NCBI GenBank assembly: GCA_017481235.1
Contig: JAFUPL010000037.1
Location: 1 to 36,829 of the forward strand
Reading direction: 5' to 3'
Source of the DNA: Clostridia bacterium
Lineage (GTDB): Bacteria > Bacillota > Clostridia > Christensenellales > UBA1242
Length of the DNA stretch: 36,829 nucleotides
In this document: one piece after another, positions 29,849-36,829 of the stretch
Position numbering within the stretch: the stretch's first letter is position 1
Layout of the letters: each line of letters starts with the position of its first letter
The notes under the pieces: generated by a model
What the model saw: the letters and a program-made list of their open reading frames with translations, nothing else
The model's database searches: none
What the model was told of the DNA's origin: nothing
Translations under genes and position numbers: made by a program

Positions 29849-31066
29849 ATGGGATTTTTATTTGGATTTTTAATGTTTATATGTAGTTATTTAATGGTTG
29901 GACCAATAATGTTAGGTGCTTATGTTTTACAAAATTCTAAGGCAAAAGAGCAGATAGAAGAAAAAACAAAAGCATTGCTAATTTGTCTTGGATTGTATAT
30001 AGTTGTTTGGGTGGTGGTTTTATGTGTGGATACAATTTTTAATTATATTGGTTGGGTGATTACGGGAGCGATTATTGGTGTGATATGTGCATACATAACT
30101 TACGATAAAAACAAAAAACAGGCAGTAATTAATGAAGATAAACATAAATCGGCAACAGTGTCAACAAAAGCACAAGGAACTAATGAACTTTTAAATGAAA
30201 TACTAAAACAAATTGGAAGAAATGGAATTGATTATATTGACCCAGAAACTGAGTTGCCATATATGGCATTGATCATACATTATTTTAATAAAAGAGAAAT
30301 AGAGAATGTTATTAGAGCATATAAACCCAATTTAAATATTAGATTTAATTGTGATGGAGTTGAAAGTGGTTTGTTAGAAATTGCGGCAGAGGACGAGAAA
30401 GAGGATATTTTTAAACTTCTTATTCAAAATGGAGTTAGGTGTAAAAACTATAATCAAGTGTTATTAAGTATAATAAACACAAATAATTATAATAATCTTA
30501 AATGTCTAGTCGATTTTAGAGTGGTTGATTTTAATATACCAATTTCAAAGCATAACTTATCGGTAATGCCTGATTTATTTGCGGGACAAAGAATATTAGA
30601 CTATGCACTGGCAAATAATGCTCATGAGTATATTATAAACCTAATCAAACAAAATGGAGGTAAGTGCATTTTAGATATTGAAGAAGGTAAAGAGCATATT
30701 GAAAAAGTTGGTAATGTAGATTATGATCATCGAAGTGAAGACTCTAATCAAAGCAATATAGGCAAATTATTAAATGGTTTGCAAGATGTTGAAACTCGTA
30801 TACATAACGTTTGGGGAGGCGGAAAAGACCTATTTTCAAAATCTGAACTAGTTGAGTTTGCTATAAATTTAAAATCATTTAAGGATAAACTTTCAAAAGA
30901 GTTATATGATAAAGCACTCGCAAGATACCTAGAATATCAATCTAATGAATATAAAACGGTTAATGAGTATAATTTGTTAGCAATGCAATTAGAGATAAAA
31001 TTAATACAAATAGAGTTTTCAGAATTAATTAATAGAGAAATTACATCATCGGGGGATGTGGTATAA
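29849..31066 (+). CDS. Membrane protein with ankyrin-like repeats, 405 aa
   Basis: The ATG at 29849 is the start: AAAGGAG stands upstream at 29831-29837, while an in-frame ATG at 29816 lies inside the -10 box. Three hydrophobic segments occupy residues ~1-90 (FLFGFLMFICSYLMVGPIML, ALLICLGLYIVVWVVVLCV, VITGAIIGVICAYI). The cytosolic middle (about 125-270) has degenerate ankyrin-like units, e.g. GLLEIAAEDEKEDIFKLLIQNG and ILDYALANNAHEYIINLIKQNG. The last ~100 residues are helical with FKDKLSKELYDKALARYLEYQ. No enzymatic motif seen. It begins an operon repressed through O2; the next gene starts 19 bases after its stop. Confidence 0.85.
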   Translation: MGFLFGFLMFICSYLMVGPIMLGAYVLQNSKAKEQIEEKTKALLICLGLYIVVWVVVLCVDTIFNYIGWVITGAIIGVICAYITYDKNKKQAVINEDKHKSATVSTKAQGTNELLNEILKQIGRNGIDYIDPETELPYMALIIHYFNKREIENVIRAYKPNLNIRFNCDGVESGLLEIAAEDEKEDIFKLLIQNGVRCKNYNQVLLSIINTNNYNNLKCLVDFRVVDFNIPISKHNLSVMPDLFAGQRILDYALANNAHEYIINLIKQNGGKCILDIEEGKEHIEKVGNVDYDHRSEDSNQSNIGKLLNGLQDVETRIHNVWGGGKDLFSKSELVEFAINLKSFKDKLSKELYDKALARYLEYQSNEYKTVNEYNLLAMQLEIKLIQIEFSELINREITSSGDVV

Positions 31067-31085
31067 AAACAAAAGGAGAAGATTT

Positions 31086-31874
31086 ATGAGAATTACACAA
31101 AGCGATAGAAGTACACCGGAGAGTGTATTTTGGACGAATTTTATAGTAGGAACTGTTTTTAGTTTTATGGCAATTTTAATTAGTTTATTTACAACTTATT
31201 CGCAAGAATGTAAAAATAAACTGAAATGGATAGGAGCATTATTTGGAGCAATAGGTAGTATTTTTATAATGGGCTCAGTTGCTTTTCTTTGTCGTGTTGC
31301 CGAAAATCCAATAAATATTATGTGGATGACCTTATTGTTTATATGTGGAATTATGTATATATTTGTAATAAAGAAAAATATTAATAAAATATATGACTTG
31401 GCAGGATATTATCCTTCAAATTTTGATAAAATGATTAAAGGGGTTGTTAAAGAAACATCAAACAAGGATTATCAATTAAGATACAATATTGAGTATGGCG
31501 CATTAAGGAGTTTGACATTACAAATGCCTAATAAATTTAAAGAAGAATTAATAAACAATAATGATGAATTGATAGATTTTTTATATGAACTATATAAAGA
31601 TATGCAAACACCTATAAGTAAAGAAGATTTTGGCATATATGGGAGAAGTAATGGTGATGAATATAATGTTGTTATAAAATTACCTCAAACAACAGCAACA
31701 GGTCTTTGCAATATGATAGGAATAAAGGTAAATCAAAAAAGGTTTTTCGCATTGACTACATCAAATTTGATAGAGTGGAATGGATTAGAAAATCCTACTA
31801 GAAGTTATTATGTTTATAATGGAGAAACAAAAGATGATTTATTACATTTCTTAGAAAGAGAAGATATTAAATAG
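31086..31874 (+). CDS. Membrane protein with C-terminal soluble domain, 262 aa
   Basis: Start at 31086 behind AAAAGGAGAAG. About three membrane helices lie in residues 15-105 (FWTNFIVGTVFSFMAILISLF, GALFGAIGSIFIMGSVAFL, WMTLLFICGIMYIFVI). A soluble domain of about 150 residues follows with strands and helices (LRYNIEYGALRSLTLQMP; NVVIKLPQTTATGLCNMIGIKV). No known motif. It is the second gene of the repressor-controlled operon. The layout, helices first and cytosolic domain after, repeats that of its neighbour, so a joint membrane complex is plausible. A terminator follows. Confidence 0.82.
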   Translation: MRITQSDRSTPESVFWTNFIVGTVFSFMAILISLFTTYSQECKNKLKWIGALFGAIGSIFIMGSVAFLCRVAENPINIMWMTLLFICGIMYIFVIKKNINKIYDLAGYYPSNFDKMIKGVVKETSNKDYQLRYNIEYGALRSLTLQMPNKFKEELINNNDELIDFLYELYKDMQTPISKEDFGIYGRSNGDEYNVVIKLPQTTATGLCNMIGIKVNQKRFFALTTSNLIEWNGLENPTRSYYVYNGETKDDLLHFLEREDIK

Positions 31875-31880
31875 TTTTTA

Positions 31881-31912
31881 AAAAATTCCAAACTTATTGC
31901 TTGGAATTTTTT
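31881..31912. terminator. Terminator between the regulon and tlyA
   Basis: Stem AAAAATTCCAA/TTGGAATTTTT (31881-31891 with 31901-31911); serves both convergent genes. Confidence 0.88.
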
Positions 31913-31915
31913 ATA

Positions 31916-32710
31916 TTATTTTTTATGCGTGTCAAAGGCGGAGGATATTAATTGCTTTAGGTTTATGTTTTTGGGTTTGGTGGCGGATTTGCTAAAGTGG
32001 GATATATATTCAATATTACCATCGCCACCTGTTATAGGTGAAAAAGTTAGGTCAAGTAGGGTATAACCAAAATTGGCAAACATAGTAATTGTGTTAGTTA
32101 AAATATCTTGGTGGATTTTTTGGTTTAAAATAACACCTTTATATTTGTCGGCGATTGCCTTGCCACATTCAAACTGAGGTTTGATAAGAGCGATTATGTC
32201 AGCATTGCAATTAGAAATTACAACTTTGTCAATGATTTTACTAAGCGACACAAACGATACGTCAATTGTAATATAATCAATATCTTTAAATTTTTCGTTA
32301 GGCAAATCTTTAATATTTGTTTGCTCATAAAGTTCTACTTTAGGGTTGTTGCGCAGGCTTTCGTGCATAAGATTTGTGCCAACGTCAACGGCAATAACCT
32401 TATTCGCACCATTTTGAATGGAGCAATCGGAAAATCCACCAGTAGATGAACCTATATCCATAATATTTTTATCCTTAATATTTAGGTTAAACGTATTAAT
32501 TGCCTTTTCAAGTTTTAATCCCGCGCGTGATACATATTTTAATGTGGTAGTATCAATAATTTCAATAACATCACTAGGGGATATATCAAAACTTGCCTTT
32601 GTAATCACTTTGCCATTTATCTTGATATTTGCACTTTTAATTAATTCTTGTGCCTTTGCTCGTGTTGAAACAAGGTTACGTTCCACTAACTCTTTATCTA
32701 ATCTGTTCAT
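31916..32710 (-). CDS. tlyA: TlyA-type rRNA 2'-O-methyltransferase
   Basis: 264 residues from the ATG at 32710. An N-terminal S4 RNA-binding domain (RLDKELVERNLVSTRAKAQELI, about 1-60) is joined to an FtsJ-like Rossmann methyltransferase: SAM motif MDIGSSTGGFSDC near 84-96, acidic VIAVDVGTN, and DYITIDVSFVSL. TlyA methylates 16S and 23S rRNA at a subunit-interface cytidine, which affects capreomycin action; older annotations call it hemolysin A. No ribosome site is present. TTGACA-17-TAAACT (32741-32746 and 32718-32723) ends 7 bases before the ATG, so the message is probably leaderless. The longer frame from 32746 begins inside the -35 box and is excluded. Confidence 0.94.
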   Translation of the reverse strand: MNRLDKELVERNLVSTRAKAQELIKSANIKINGKVITKASFDISPSDVIEIIDTTTLKYVSRAGLKLEKAINTFNLNIKDKNIMDIGSSTGGFSDCSIQNGANKVIAVDVGTNLMHESLRNNPKVELYEQTNIKDLPNEKFKDIDYITIDVSFVSLSKIIDKVVISNCNADIIALIKPQFECGKAIADKYKGVILNQKIHQDILTNTITMFANFGYTLLDLTFSPITGGDGNIEYISHFSKSATKPKNINLKQLISSAFDTHKK

Positions 32711-32717
32711 AATAATT

Positions 32718-32746
32718 AGTTTAATTAAATTAAATAAAAATGTCAA
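32718..32746 (-). promoter_or_regulatory. tlyA promoter
   Basis: Minus strand TTGACA (32741-32746), 17-base spacer, TAAACT (32718-32723); predicted RNA start falls on or next to the ATG. Confidence 0.7.
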
Positions 32747-32766
32747 TAAAAGTTACAAAATAGTTG

Positions 32767-33735
32767 TTATTTATTAAATTTAGTATCTATGATATTAATG
32801 TTCATTTCTTTATGTGTGAATTTAGATAAATATTTTACCAAATCTTCCCATTCAGTAGTTGATAGAATAAACCCAGCATCTTTTATTGCGGGTAAAAGTT
32901 TGTTTTCAAAAATAGAGTAGTTGTTTTTTTTCATTTGTCTTACAAGGTCTAAATCAAATGAATAGTTACAATATTTTAAGAAATATCCAAACAAACAGCA
33001 GACTTGTTTTGCCACGCAAAAATCAGAAATTTTTCTAAATTTTTCCAGTTTTTTTACTTTTTTGTTGTCGAATATTATTGGATTTAAATCAAGATTTTGG
33101 ATTGTAAATTTCTTTTTAGTTGTTGATTGTATTGATGGTAAATCTATAAAGTAAAATCCTTTAGTTGGTTCATACAAGAAATTTTCGCCATGAATATCTA
33201 AATCTAATCCATATTCTTGAATAACTTTAAAACTAGATATAAATTCAACAAAGTGAGATATAGGGGCAGATTTTATTTGCTTTTGCATATTAAAATTATA
33301 GGTTAAAACTCTGGAAATTAAGTCAGATTTTAATGCATCACTCATATCACTTAAACTAGTCCAACCTTTTTCTCTTTCGCCAAATACGTTTAAAATATTT
33401 GATTCGTTGGTATAAGAAAGTACTTGACCAGGTGCTCGTTCTTGAATTTCGTATATGGAATTTCCCTTAAACTCTATATCAACTATTCTGGGTGTTTTTA
33501 TTCCAGCATTTGCCAAATGTTGAGTGTTTTGAAATTTAATTAATAAATTTAAGGAAAGATTTGTTGCAAAATTATTATCCATAGTGTTGATGTCATGACT
33601 AAATACAACAAAGTTTTTAAATATGTGACATTTCTTTTCTGCGCCAAAGGCAATAGGAGTATTTTCCAATCCAATTGCTTGAATAACCTGTCTATGATAG
33701 TACTTTTCTCTTTTTTCATTAAATAATTTCTTCAT
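32767..33735 (-). CDS. Kinase-fold protein (aminoglycoside-phosphotransferase-like)
   Basis: 322 residues. The pattern is that of a protein-kinase-like phosphotransferase. YEIQERAPGQVLS (near residue 95) resembles the hinge segment. The catalytic loop is LDLDIHGENFLYE (near 180), with H-G-x-N in place of the usual H-x-D-x-x-x-x-N. The metal-binding Asp follows in FYFIDLPS, as in many APH/choline-kinase relatives. The N-terminal beta lobe is degenerate, and no clear nucleotide Lys can be fixed. Substrate unknown; sugar, lipid or small-molecule kinases of cell-wall metabolism are possible. CGGAGAA stands before the ATG. It reads in the same direction as tlyA with a 56-base gap. Confidence 0.72.
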   Translation of the reverse strand: MKKLFNEKREKYYHRQVIQAIGLENTPIAFGAEKKCHIFKNFVVFSHDINTMDNNFATNLSLNLLIKFQNTQHLANAGIKTPRIVDIEFKGNSIYEIQERAPGQVLSYTNESNILNVFGEREKGWTSLSDMSDALKSDLISRVLTYNFNMQKQIKSAPISHFVEFISSFKVIQEYGLDLDIHGENFLYEPTKGFYFIDLPSIQSTTKKKFTIQNLDLNPIIFDNKKVKKLEKFRKISDFCVAKQVCCLFGYFLKYCNYSFDLDLVRQMKKNNYSIFENKLLPAIKDAGFILSTTEWEDLVKYLSKFTHKEMNINIIDTKFNK

Positions 33736-33788
33736 ACATATTCTCCGTTTTTTAGGAGTATAAAATGCTCCCAGTTTGGTAATTAAAC

Positions 33789-33901
33789 AAAAATCGATTT
33801 TTGTGAGCGTTATGGTTGAATATAAAAAAACTTAACTTTTTGATTTTTCTTATTTTGTTAATTTTTATCTTTCCAGTTCTTGGTCTAACTTCTCAAGAAC
33901 T
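33789..33901. other. Gap with two palindromes
   Basis: A perfect 16-base palindrome CAAAAATCGATTTTTG (33788-33803) and an 8-bp hairpin AGTTCTTG/CAAGAACT (33875-33882 with 33894-33901). No gene. They lie between the kinase gene start and the tRNA-Lys terminator. Confidence 0.45.
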
Positions 33902-33920
33902 TTAACAATGATGAATAAAA

Positions 33921-33944
33921 TAAAAAAACGAACTTTAAAGTTCG
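33921..33944 (-). terminator. Terminator of tRNA-Lys(CTT)
   Basis: Hairpin CGAACTTTAAAGTTCG (33929-33944) followed on the minus strand by a T-run. Confidence 0.85.
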
Positions 33945-33957
33945 AGTAAAGTAATAG

Positions 33958-34033
33958 TGGTGGACGATCGGGGACTCGAACCCCGGACCCACTGATTAAG
34001 AGTCAGTTGCTCTACCAACTGAGCTAATCGTCC
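33958..34033 (-). tRNA. tRNA-Lys(CTT)
   Basis: Acceptor GGACGAT with ATCGTCC, anticodon stem ACTGA/TCAGT, loop CTCTTAA with anticodon CTT, T-loop TTCGAGT, encoded CCA. Confidence 0.97.
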
Positions 34034-34048
34034 ATAAGTTACTCGTAT

Positions 34049-34077
34049 ATAATAACACAATAAAAAAACAATGTCAA
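34049..34077 (-). promoter_or_regulatory. tRNA-Lys(CTT) promoter
   Basis: Minus strand TTGACA (34072-34077), 17-base spacer, TATTAT (34049-34054). Confidence 0.85.
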
Positions 34078-34192
34078 CATAATTTTACAAATTTTTTAAA
34101 TTTTTTTTAATAATTGTTATACACATTAAAGAAAATTTTTTTAAATTTATATATTCTTAAACTTTTCTGCATAAAATACTAAAGAGGTATTT

Positions 34193-35245
34193 ATGAAAAA
34201 GAGTAATAAAACTATTTGTTTTACTGGTGGCGGGACTTTGGGGCATGTTAATCCTAATCTTTATTTGGCGGAAGAATTGAAAAACCATAAGTTGATATAT
34301 ATAGGTACTGATGGAATTGAAAAAGAGGCAGTTAAAAAGTCGGGGATTGAGTATCACGAAATTAGAGCAACAAAATTTAGGCGAGGTAAGTTGCTTGTTA
34401 ATTTGCGTGTGCCTTTTGAACTGGTTAGGTCAATTAAGCAAGCAAAAAAGGCATTGAAGGAAACTAAACCAGACTTGATTGTGTCAAAGGGTGGATTTGT
34501 GGCACTTCCAGTGTGTATTGCGGCAAGGAAATTACGTATACCCATAATTTCTCACGAAAGTGATTATTCGTTTGGATTGGCAAATAGGATTATATTACAC
34601 TTTAGCAATATTATGTGTGTAAACTATGAGCATTTACAAAACAAAAAGAAAAATATAATTTATACTGGTCCAGTTATATCAAATGCATTTAAATATTCAA
34701 ATATTAAGGCAACTGTTAAATTGGACATAGATCTTAATAAACCTACAATTTTAATAATAGGCGGAAGTTCGGGTTCAAAAACAATCAATCAAGCGGTGTG
34801 GGATAGTTTGGATAAATTGTGTAGTAGATATAATATAATCCATTTAACTGGCAAAGGTAATATGTCTAAAAATAAGGCAGTTAACTATAATCAAATTGAA
34901 AGTACGGACAATGTGCCATACTTGTTAAGTATTAGTGATTTGATTGTAGGACGTGCAGGAGCAGGAGTTGTGTTTGAATGCGCATACATGCATAAACCTA
35001 TGCTACTTATTCCGCTTCAAAACAGCGGTTCACGTGGGGACCAAGTTCAAAATGCAAAATATTTTTACGATTTAGGTTGTGCTAGAATATTGGAAGAGTT
35101 TAAACTTACTCCATCTACACTTATTAAAAGTATTGAATTGGCATTGCCAAATACTAAGGAAATGATTAGCAATTTAAAAAAGTTGGATATTAGTAGTGGA
35201 AAAGAAAAGATGCTTAAACTTATCAATGAACAATTAAATAATTAA
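34193..35245 (+). CDS. murG: UDP-GlcNAc:lipid I N-acetylglucosaminyltransferase MurG
   Basis: 350 residues, the family length. MurG is the membrane-surface GT-B enzyme that adds GlcNAc to lipid I to make lipid II for peptidoglycan. The N-terminal glycine loop GGGTLGHVNPNL (the usual GGTGGHxxP), YIGTDGIEKEAVKKSG, the lipid-side SKGGFVALP and HESD, and the donor-binding IIGGSSGS, plus GRAGAGVVFE and a QNSGSRGDQVQNA segment near the end, are all recognisable. GAGG stands before the ATG. It is a stand-alone copy, outside a dcw cluster, next to tRNA-Lys. The N-terminal GGGTLGH departs slightly from the classic GGTGGH, so a MurG-like paralogue cannot be excluded. Confidence 0.92.
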   Translation: MKKSNKTICFTGGGTLGHVNPNLYLAEELKNHKLIYIGTDGIEKEAVKKSGIEYHEIRATKFRRGKLLVNLRVPFELVRSIKQAKKALKETKPDLIVSKGGFVALPVCIAARKLRIPIISHESDYSFGLANRIILHFSNIMCVNYEHLQNKKKNIIYTGPVISNAFKYSNIKATVKLDIDLNKPTILIIGGSSGSKTINQAVWDSLDKLCSRYNIIHLTGKGNMSKNKAVNYNQIESTDNVPYLLSISDLIVGRAGAGVVFECAYMHKPMLLIPLQNSGSRGDQVQNAKYFYDLGCARILEEFKLTPSTLIKSIELALPNTKEMISNLKKLDISSGKEKMLKLINEQLNN

Positions 35246-35277
35246 CAATATAAATTAAAAAATTTATAAAAAGCATC

Positions 35278-35305
35278 TTGACAAATTATTAAAATATGCT
35301 ATCCT
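35278..35305 (+). promoter_or_regulatory. Promoter of the 35322 gene
   Basis: TTGACA (35278-35283), 16-base spacer, TATCCT (35300-35305), GAGG ribosome site 6-10 bases later. Confidence 0.65.
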
Positions 35306-35321
35306 TTTAAAAGAGGTAAGT

Positions 35322-36179
35322 ATGTTAACAAATAGACAATTACAAGAAATAATAAGCAAATCACAAAATGAATATAAACAAAATGGCAACAGTGTGCAAT
35401 TTAAAAAATATTGTTACGAAGTTACTCAGCAAGGCAAAATTGACCAAATGATTAATTTTGTTAGAAGTGTTAAAGGTGCAGATGTTAAAATGTTTGGTTT
35501 GTTTGTGAGAACTTTTGGTAATGCAGAACAAAATTTTGAATATTGCTTTATTGAGGGAAGTGATACAAAATTGCATCGACAAGTAATTATTGACCTTCAA
35601 GACGTCGAATTCAATTTACGTGCTGGTAAGCAAATTAACGACGAGTATAGGGAAGATTATGTAAATAAGCATGGTGAAATTGTATTAAAAGGTAATGCAT
35701 ATCAAAATTTTAAATACATAAAGGCCAATAAATGTAAGAACTTAAATAGGCAAGCACATATAGATGCAATTATTAAATCTAAAAATGTTCATATCAATTA
35801 TCTTTGCGCTAAGGAAATTGAGGGGATAGATATTTTACCTCATGGTGAAGTTGTAAAAGATAGTGATGACGTTATCACCAATTTATCTTTTGCTAAAATA
35901 AATGGTGCAGATGTGGCGGGGCATTTAGACGTTGTGTTGCGGGAAGGCACGGCCTATGATAATTTGGAAGTATTAAAAACCTTTAAAGATTGTCGTAAAA
36001 GTAAGCATATTAATAAAATTTTTGCTTCAAACGATAATGATGTAAAATTAGAGTGTTTGAATTGGTTAAAACAAAACAACTTGCTTCAAAAGGCAAAAAA
36101 ACTAGATTTGGTATTTGATTTTATGGAAGAACTTAGAAATGGATATATAACATTTGAAGAACAAACCAAAACCAAATAA
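35322..36179 (+). CDS. Hypothetical protein, 285 aa
   Basis: No family recognised. Cytosolic, rich in Asn, Lys and Asp, mostly helical with small repeats of a helix-turn type: QMINFVRSVKGADVKMFGLFV, QAHIDAIIKSKNVHINYLC, KIN GADVAGHLDVVL with the recurring GADV, and KHINKIFASNDNDVKLECLNWL. This suggests a helical-repeat (HEAT/ankyrin-like) scaffold for binding a partner. The GADV words at residues near 53 and 195 suggest an internal duplication. Own promoter and terminator; no operon partner. Confidence 0.72.
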   Translation: MLTNRQLQEIISKSQNEYKQNGNSVQFKKYCYEVTQQGKIDQMINFVRSVKGADVKMFGLFVRTFGNAEQNFEYCFIEGSDTKLHRQVIIDLQDVEFNLRAGKQINDEYREDYVNKHGEIVLKGNAYQNFKYIKANKCKNLNRQAHIDAIIKSKNVHINYLCAKEIEGIDILPHGEVVKDSDDVITNLSFAKINGADVAGHLDVVLREGTAYDNLEVLKTFKDCRKSKHINKIFASNDNDVKLECLNWLKQNNLLQKAKKLDLVFDFMEELRNGYITFEEQTKTK

Positions 36180-36257
36180 GGGCGAAACATTATCAAGATT
36201 AAAAAGATTTTGATTTGTTAAATAGCAAATTATAGGCAAAATGTATATGAAAACCAC

Positions 36258-36328
36258 AAAAAAACAAGTGAACTTGAAAAAAAATGAAAAAATTTTAAAA
36301 AATTTTGAAAAATCACTTGTTTTTTTTA
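36258..36328 (+). terminator. Terminator after the 35322 gene
   Basis: AACAAGTGA (36263-36271) with TCACTTGTT (36313-36321), a long A/T loop containing a second AAAATTTT stem, then T8. Confidence 0.75.
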
Positions 36329-36345
36329 AATTTATGTTGTATAAT
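36317..36345 (+). promoter_or_regulatory. Promoter of the Lys-Leu-Gln tRNA operon
   Basis: TTGTTT (36317-36322), 17-base spacer, TATAAT (36340-36345). The -35 lies inside the terminator of the previous gene. The first complete tRNA starts 266 bases later. Confidence 0.7.
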
Positions 36346-36351
36346 GACAAA

Positions 36352-36425
36352 GTCACGCAAAATATGTATGGGATTATCAGTTAACTTTGAGGTCAAAATC
36401 ACATGACTTTTGATAATTGAGTGAC
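36352..36425 (+). ncRNA. Nested-stem leader RNA with tRNA-Lys-like word
   Basis: GTCAC (36352-36356) can pair with GTGAC (36421-36425), enclosing ATTATCA (36373-36379) with TGATAAT (36410-36416) and GTCA/TGAC inside. The segment GAGGTCAAAATCACATGACTT (36389 on) matches the second copy at 36451 in about 21 of 26 positions. Function unknown. Confidence 0.4.
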
Positions 36426-36436
36426 ACAACTTAATA

Positions 36437-36602
36437 TGATCCATTAGCTCGAAGGCAAAAGCACATGACTTTTAATCATGGGCGACTGCGTTAAGAAACA
36501 ATTGATAATTGTTTTAGCACAAAGCGGGAGCAACTATTGTTGCGGTCCGGCTCCGACAGGAAGGCCCGGGTTCCCGGGACACCAGAAGTAATGGGTAACA
36601 CA
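36437..36602 (+). pseudogene. Interrupted or scrambled tRNA-Lys-like sequence
   Basis: The 5' part (acceptor strand TGATCCA, TTAGCTC, anticodon arm CATGACTTTTAATCATG with anticodon TTT) is the same as in the real tRNA-Lys at 36611, together with the upstream ACAACTTAATA. The D-loop is changed, and after the anticodon arm an insert of about 90 bases with perfect hairpins ACAATT/AATTGT and GCAAC/GTTGC follows. It ends with a T-arm-like CCCGGGTTCCCGGG and TGGGTAACA, which resembles the real 3' end TGGGTCACCA. It cannot fold as a normal tRNA. Confidence 0.5.
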
Positions 36603-36610
36603 ACTTAATA

Positions 36611-36687
36611 TGATCCATTAGCTCAGTTGGTAGAGCACATGACTTTTAATCATGGTGTCCCGGGTTCAAGTCCCGGATGGGTCACCA
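36611..36687 (+). tRNA. tRNA-Lys(TTT)
   Basis: Acceptor TGATCCA with TGGGTCA, D-arm GCTC/GAGC, loop CTTTTAA with anticodon TTT, T-arm CCCGG/TCCCGG, encoded CCA. A normal, complete tRNA. Confidence 0.96.
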
Positions 36688-36690
36688 TTT

Positions 36691-36773
36691 GCGGATGTGG
36701 CGAAATTGGCAGACGCGCTAGACTTAGGATCTAGTGGGCGACCGTGGGGGTTCAAGTCCCTTCATCCGCACCA
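36691..36773 (+). tRNA. tRNA-Leu(TAG)
   Basis: Acceptor GCGGATG with CATCCGC, anticodon TAG (36725-36727), long variable arm as expected for Leu, encoded CCA; 3 bases after tRNA-Lys. Confidence 0.96.
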
Positions 36774-36829
36774 AGGGGTATCGCCAAGCGGTAAGGCACA
36801 AGACTTTGACTCTTGCACGCGGTAGTTCG
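36774..36829 (+). tRNA. tRNA-Gln(TTG), cut by the window end
   Basis: Starts directly after the Leu CCA. GCCAAGCGGTAAGGC D-arm, anticodon stem CAAGA/TCTTG and loop CTTTGAC with TTG; the sequence ends in the T-loop. Confidence 0.92.

Noticed and set aside
36437..36602. Group I intron inside a tRNA-Lys gene
   Set aside because: The insert is too short, lies after the anticodon arm rather than in the loop, and I see no P7/P3 core or paired splice guides; a complete tRNA-Lys follows.

Overview
The window is AT-rich, uses the standard code (TGA is a stop, TGG encodes Trp), and has strong AGGAG-type ribosome sites and near-consensus TTGACA/TATAAT promoters. With linked dnaK-dnaJ, divergent rpmB and yloU-yloV, HicAB, an S4/FtsJ TlyA protein and a Gram-positive type lipoprotein, it looks like chromosome from a low-GC Bacillota, probably an uncultured Clostridia-like gut lineage. 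The genus cannot be told from the sequence alone.

Region by region: (1) 1-4211, the chaperone locus: 3' part of dnaK, then three small unknown genes (1687-3001), then dnaJ. (2) 4260-6000, a structured inverted repeat, a P-loop protein, an orphan gene, a 413-base gene-free AT-rich stretch and rpmB on the minus strand. (3) 6096-8593, yloU (Asp23 family), yloV/fakA-type kinase, a small beta-rich protein, then tRNA-Gly and tRNA-Val. (4) 8761-9892, a HicA-HicB pair followed, with a 1-base overlap, by a SecB-like protein: a likely toxin-antitoxin-chaperone operon. (5) 10002-14723, an HD-domain protein and a MarR regulator with a heterodimeric ABC exporter; the same operator-like word stands before marR and before the exporter. 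(6) 14901-16713, a lipoprotein and a minus-strand membrane-anchored SH3-like protein.

(7) 16798-26042 is the most unusual part: one co-oriented block of phage particle genes (large terminase, probable small terminase, zinc-binding protein, P22-type portal, scaffold, capsid, connector-type proteins, a large probable tail-hub protein, phi-LC3-type holin). I find no integrase, repressor, replication gene, long-tail gene, receptor-binding protein or endolysin, and no attachment repeats. It could be a reduced prophage, a satellite, or a domesticated particle resembling a gene transfer agent.

(8) 26098-28921 holds small accessory genes, a four-helix-bundle gene between two identical 34-base repeats, three minus-strand tRNAs (His, Arg, Gly) and a previously easy-to-miss 53-residue gene. 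(9) 29002-31874 is a compact regulon: an Xre-type repressor and membrane protein diverge from two large membrane proteins, with an operator palindrome filling the -35/-10 spacer on each side. (10) 31916-36179 has tlyA, a kinase-fold protein, tRNA-Lys(CTT), murG and an unknown gene. (11) 36317-36829 is a tRNA operon (Lys-TTT, Leu-TAG, Gln-TTG, the last cut by the window end) with a long leader made of rearranged tRNA-Lys-like pieces.
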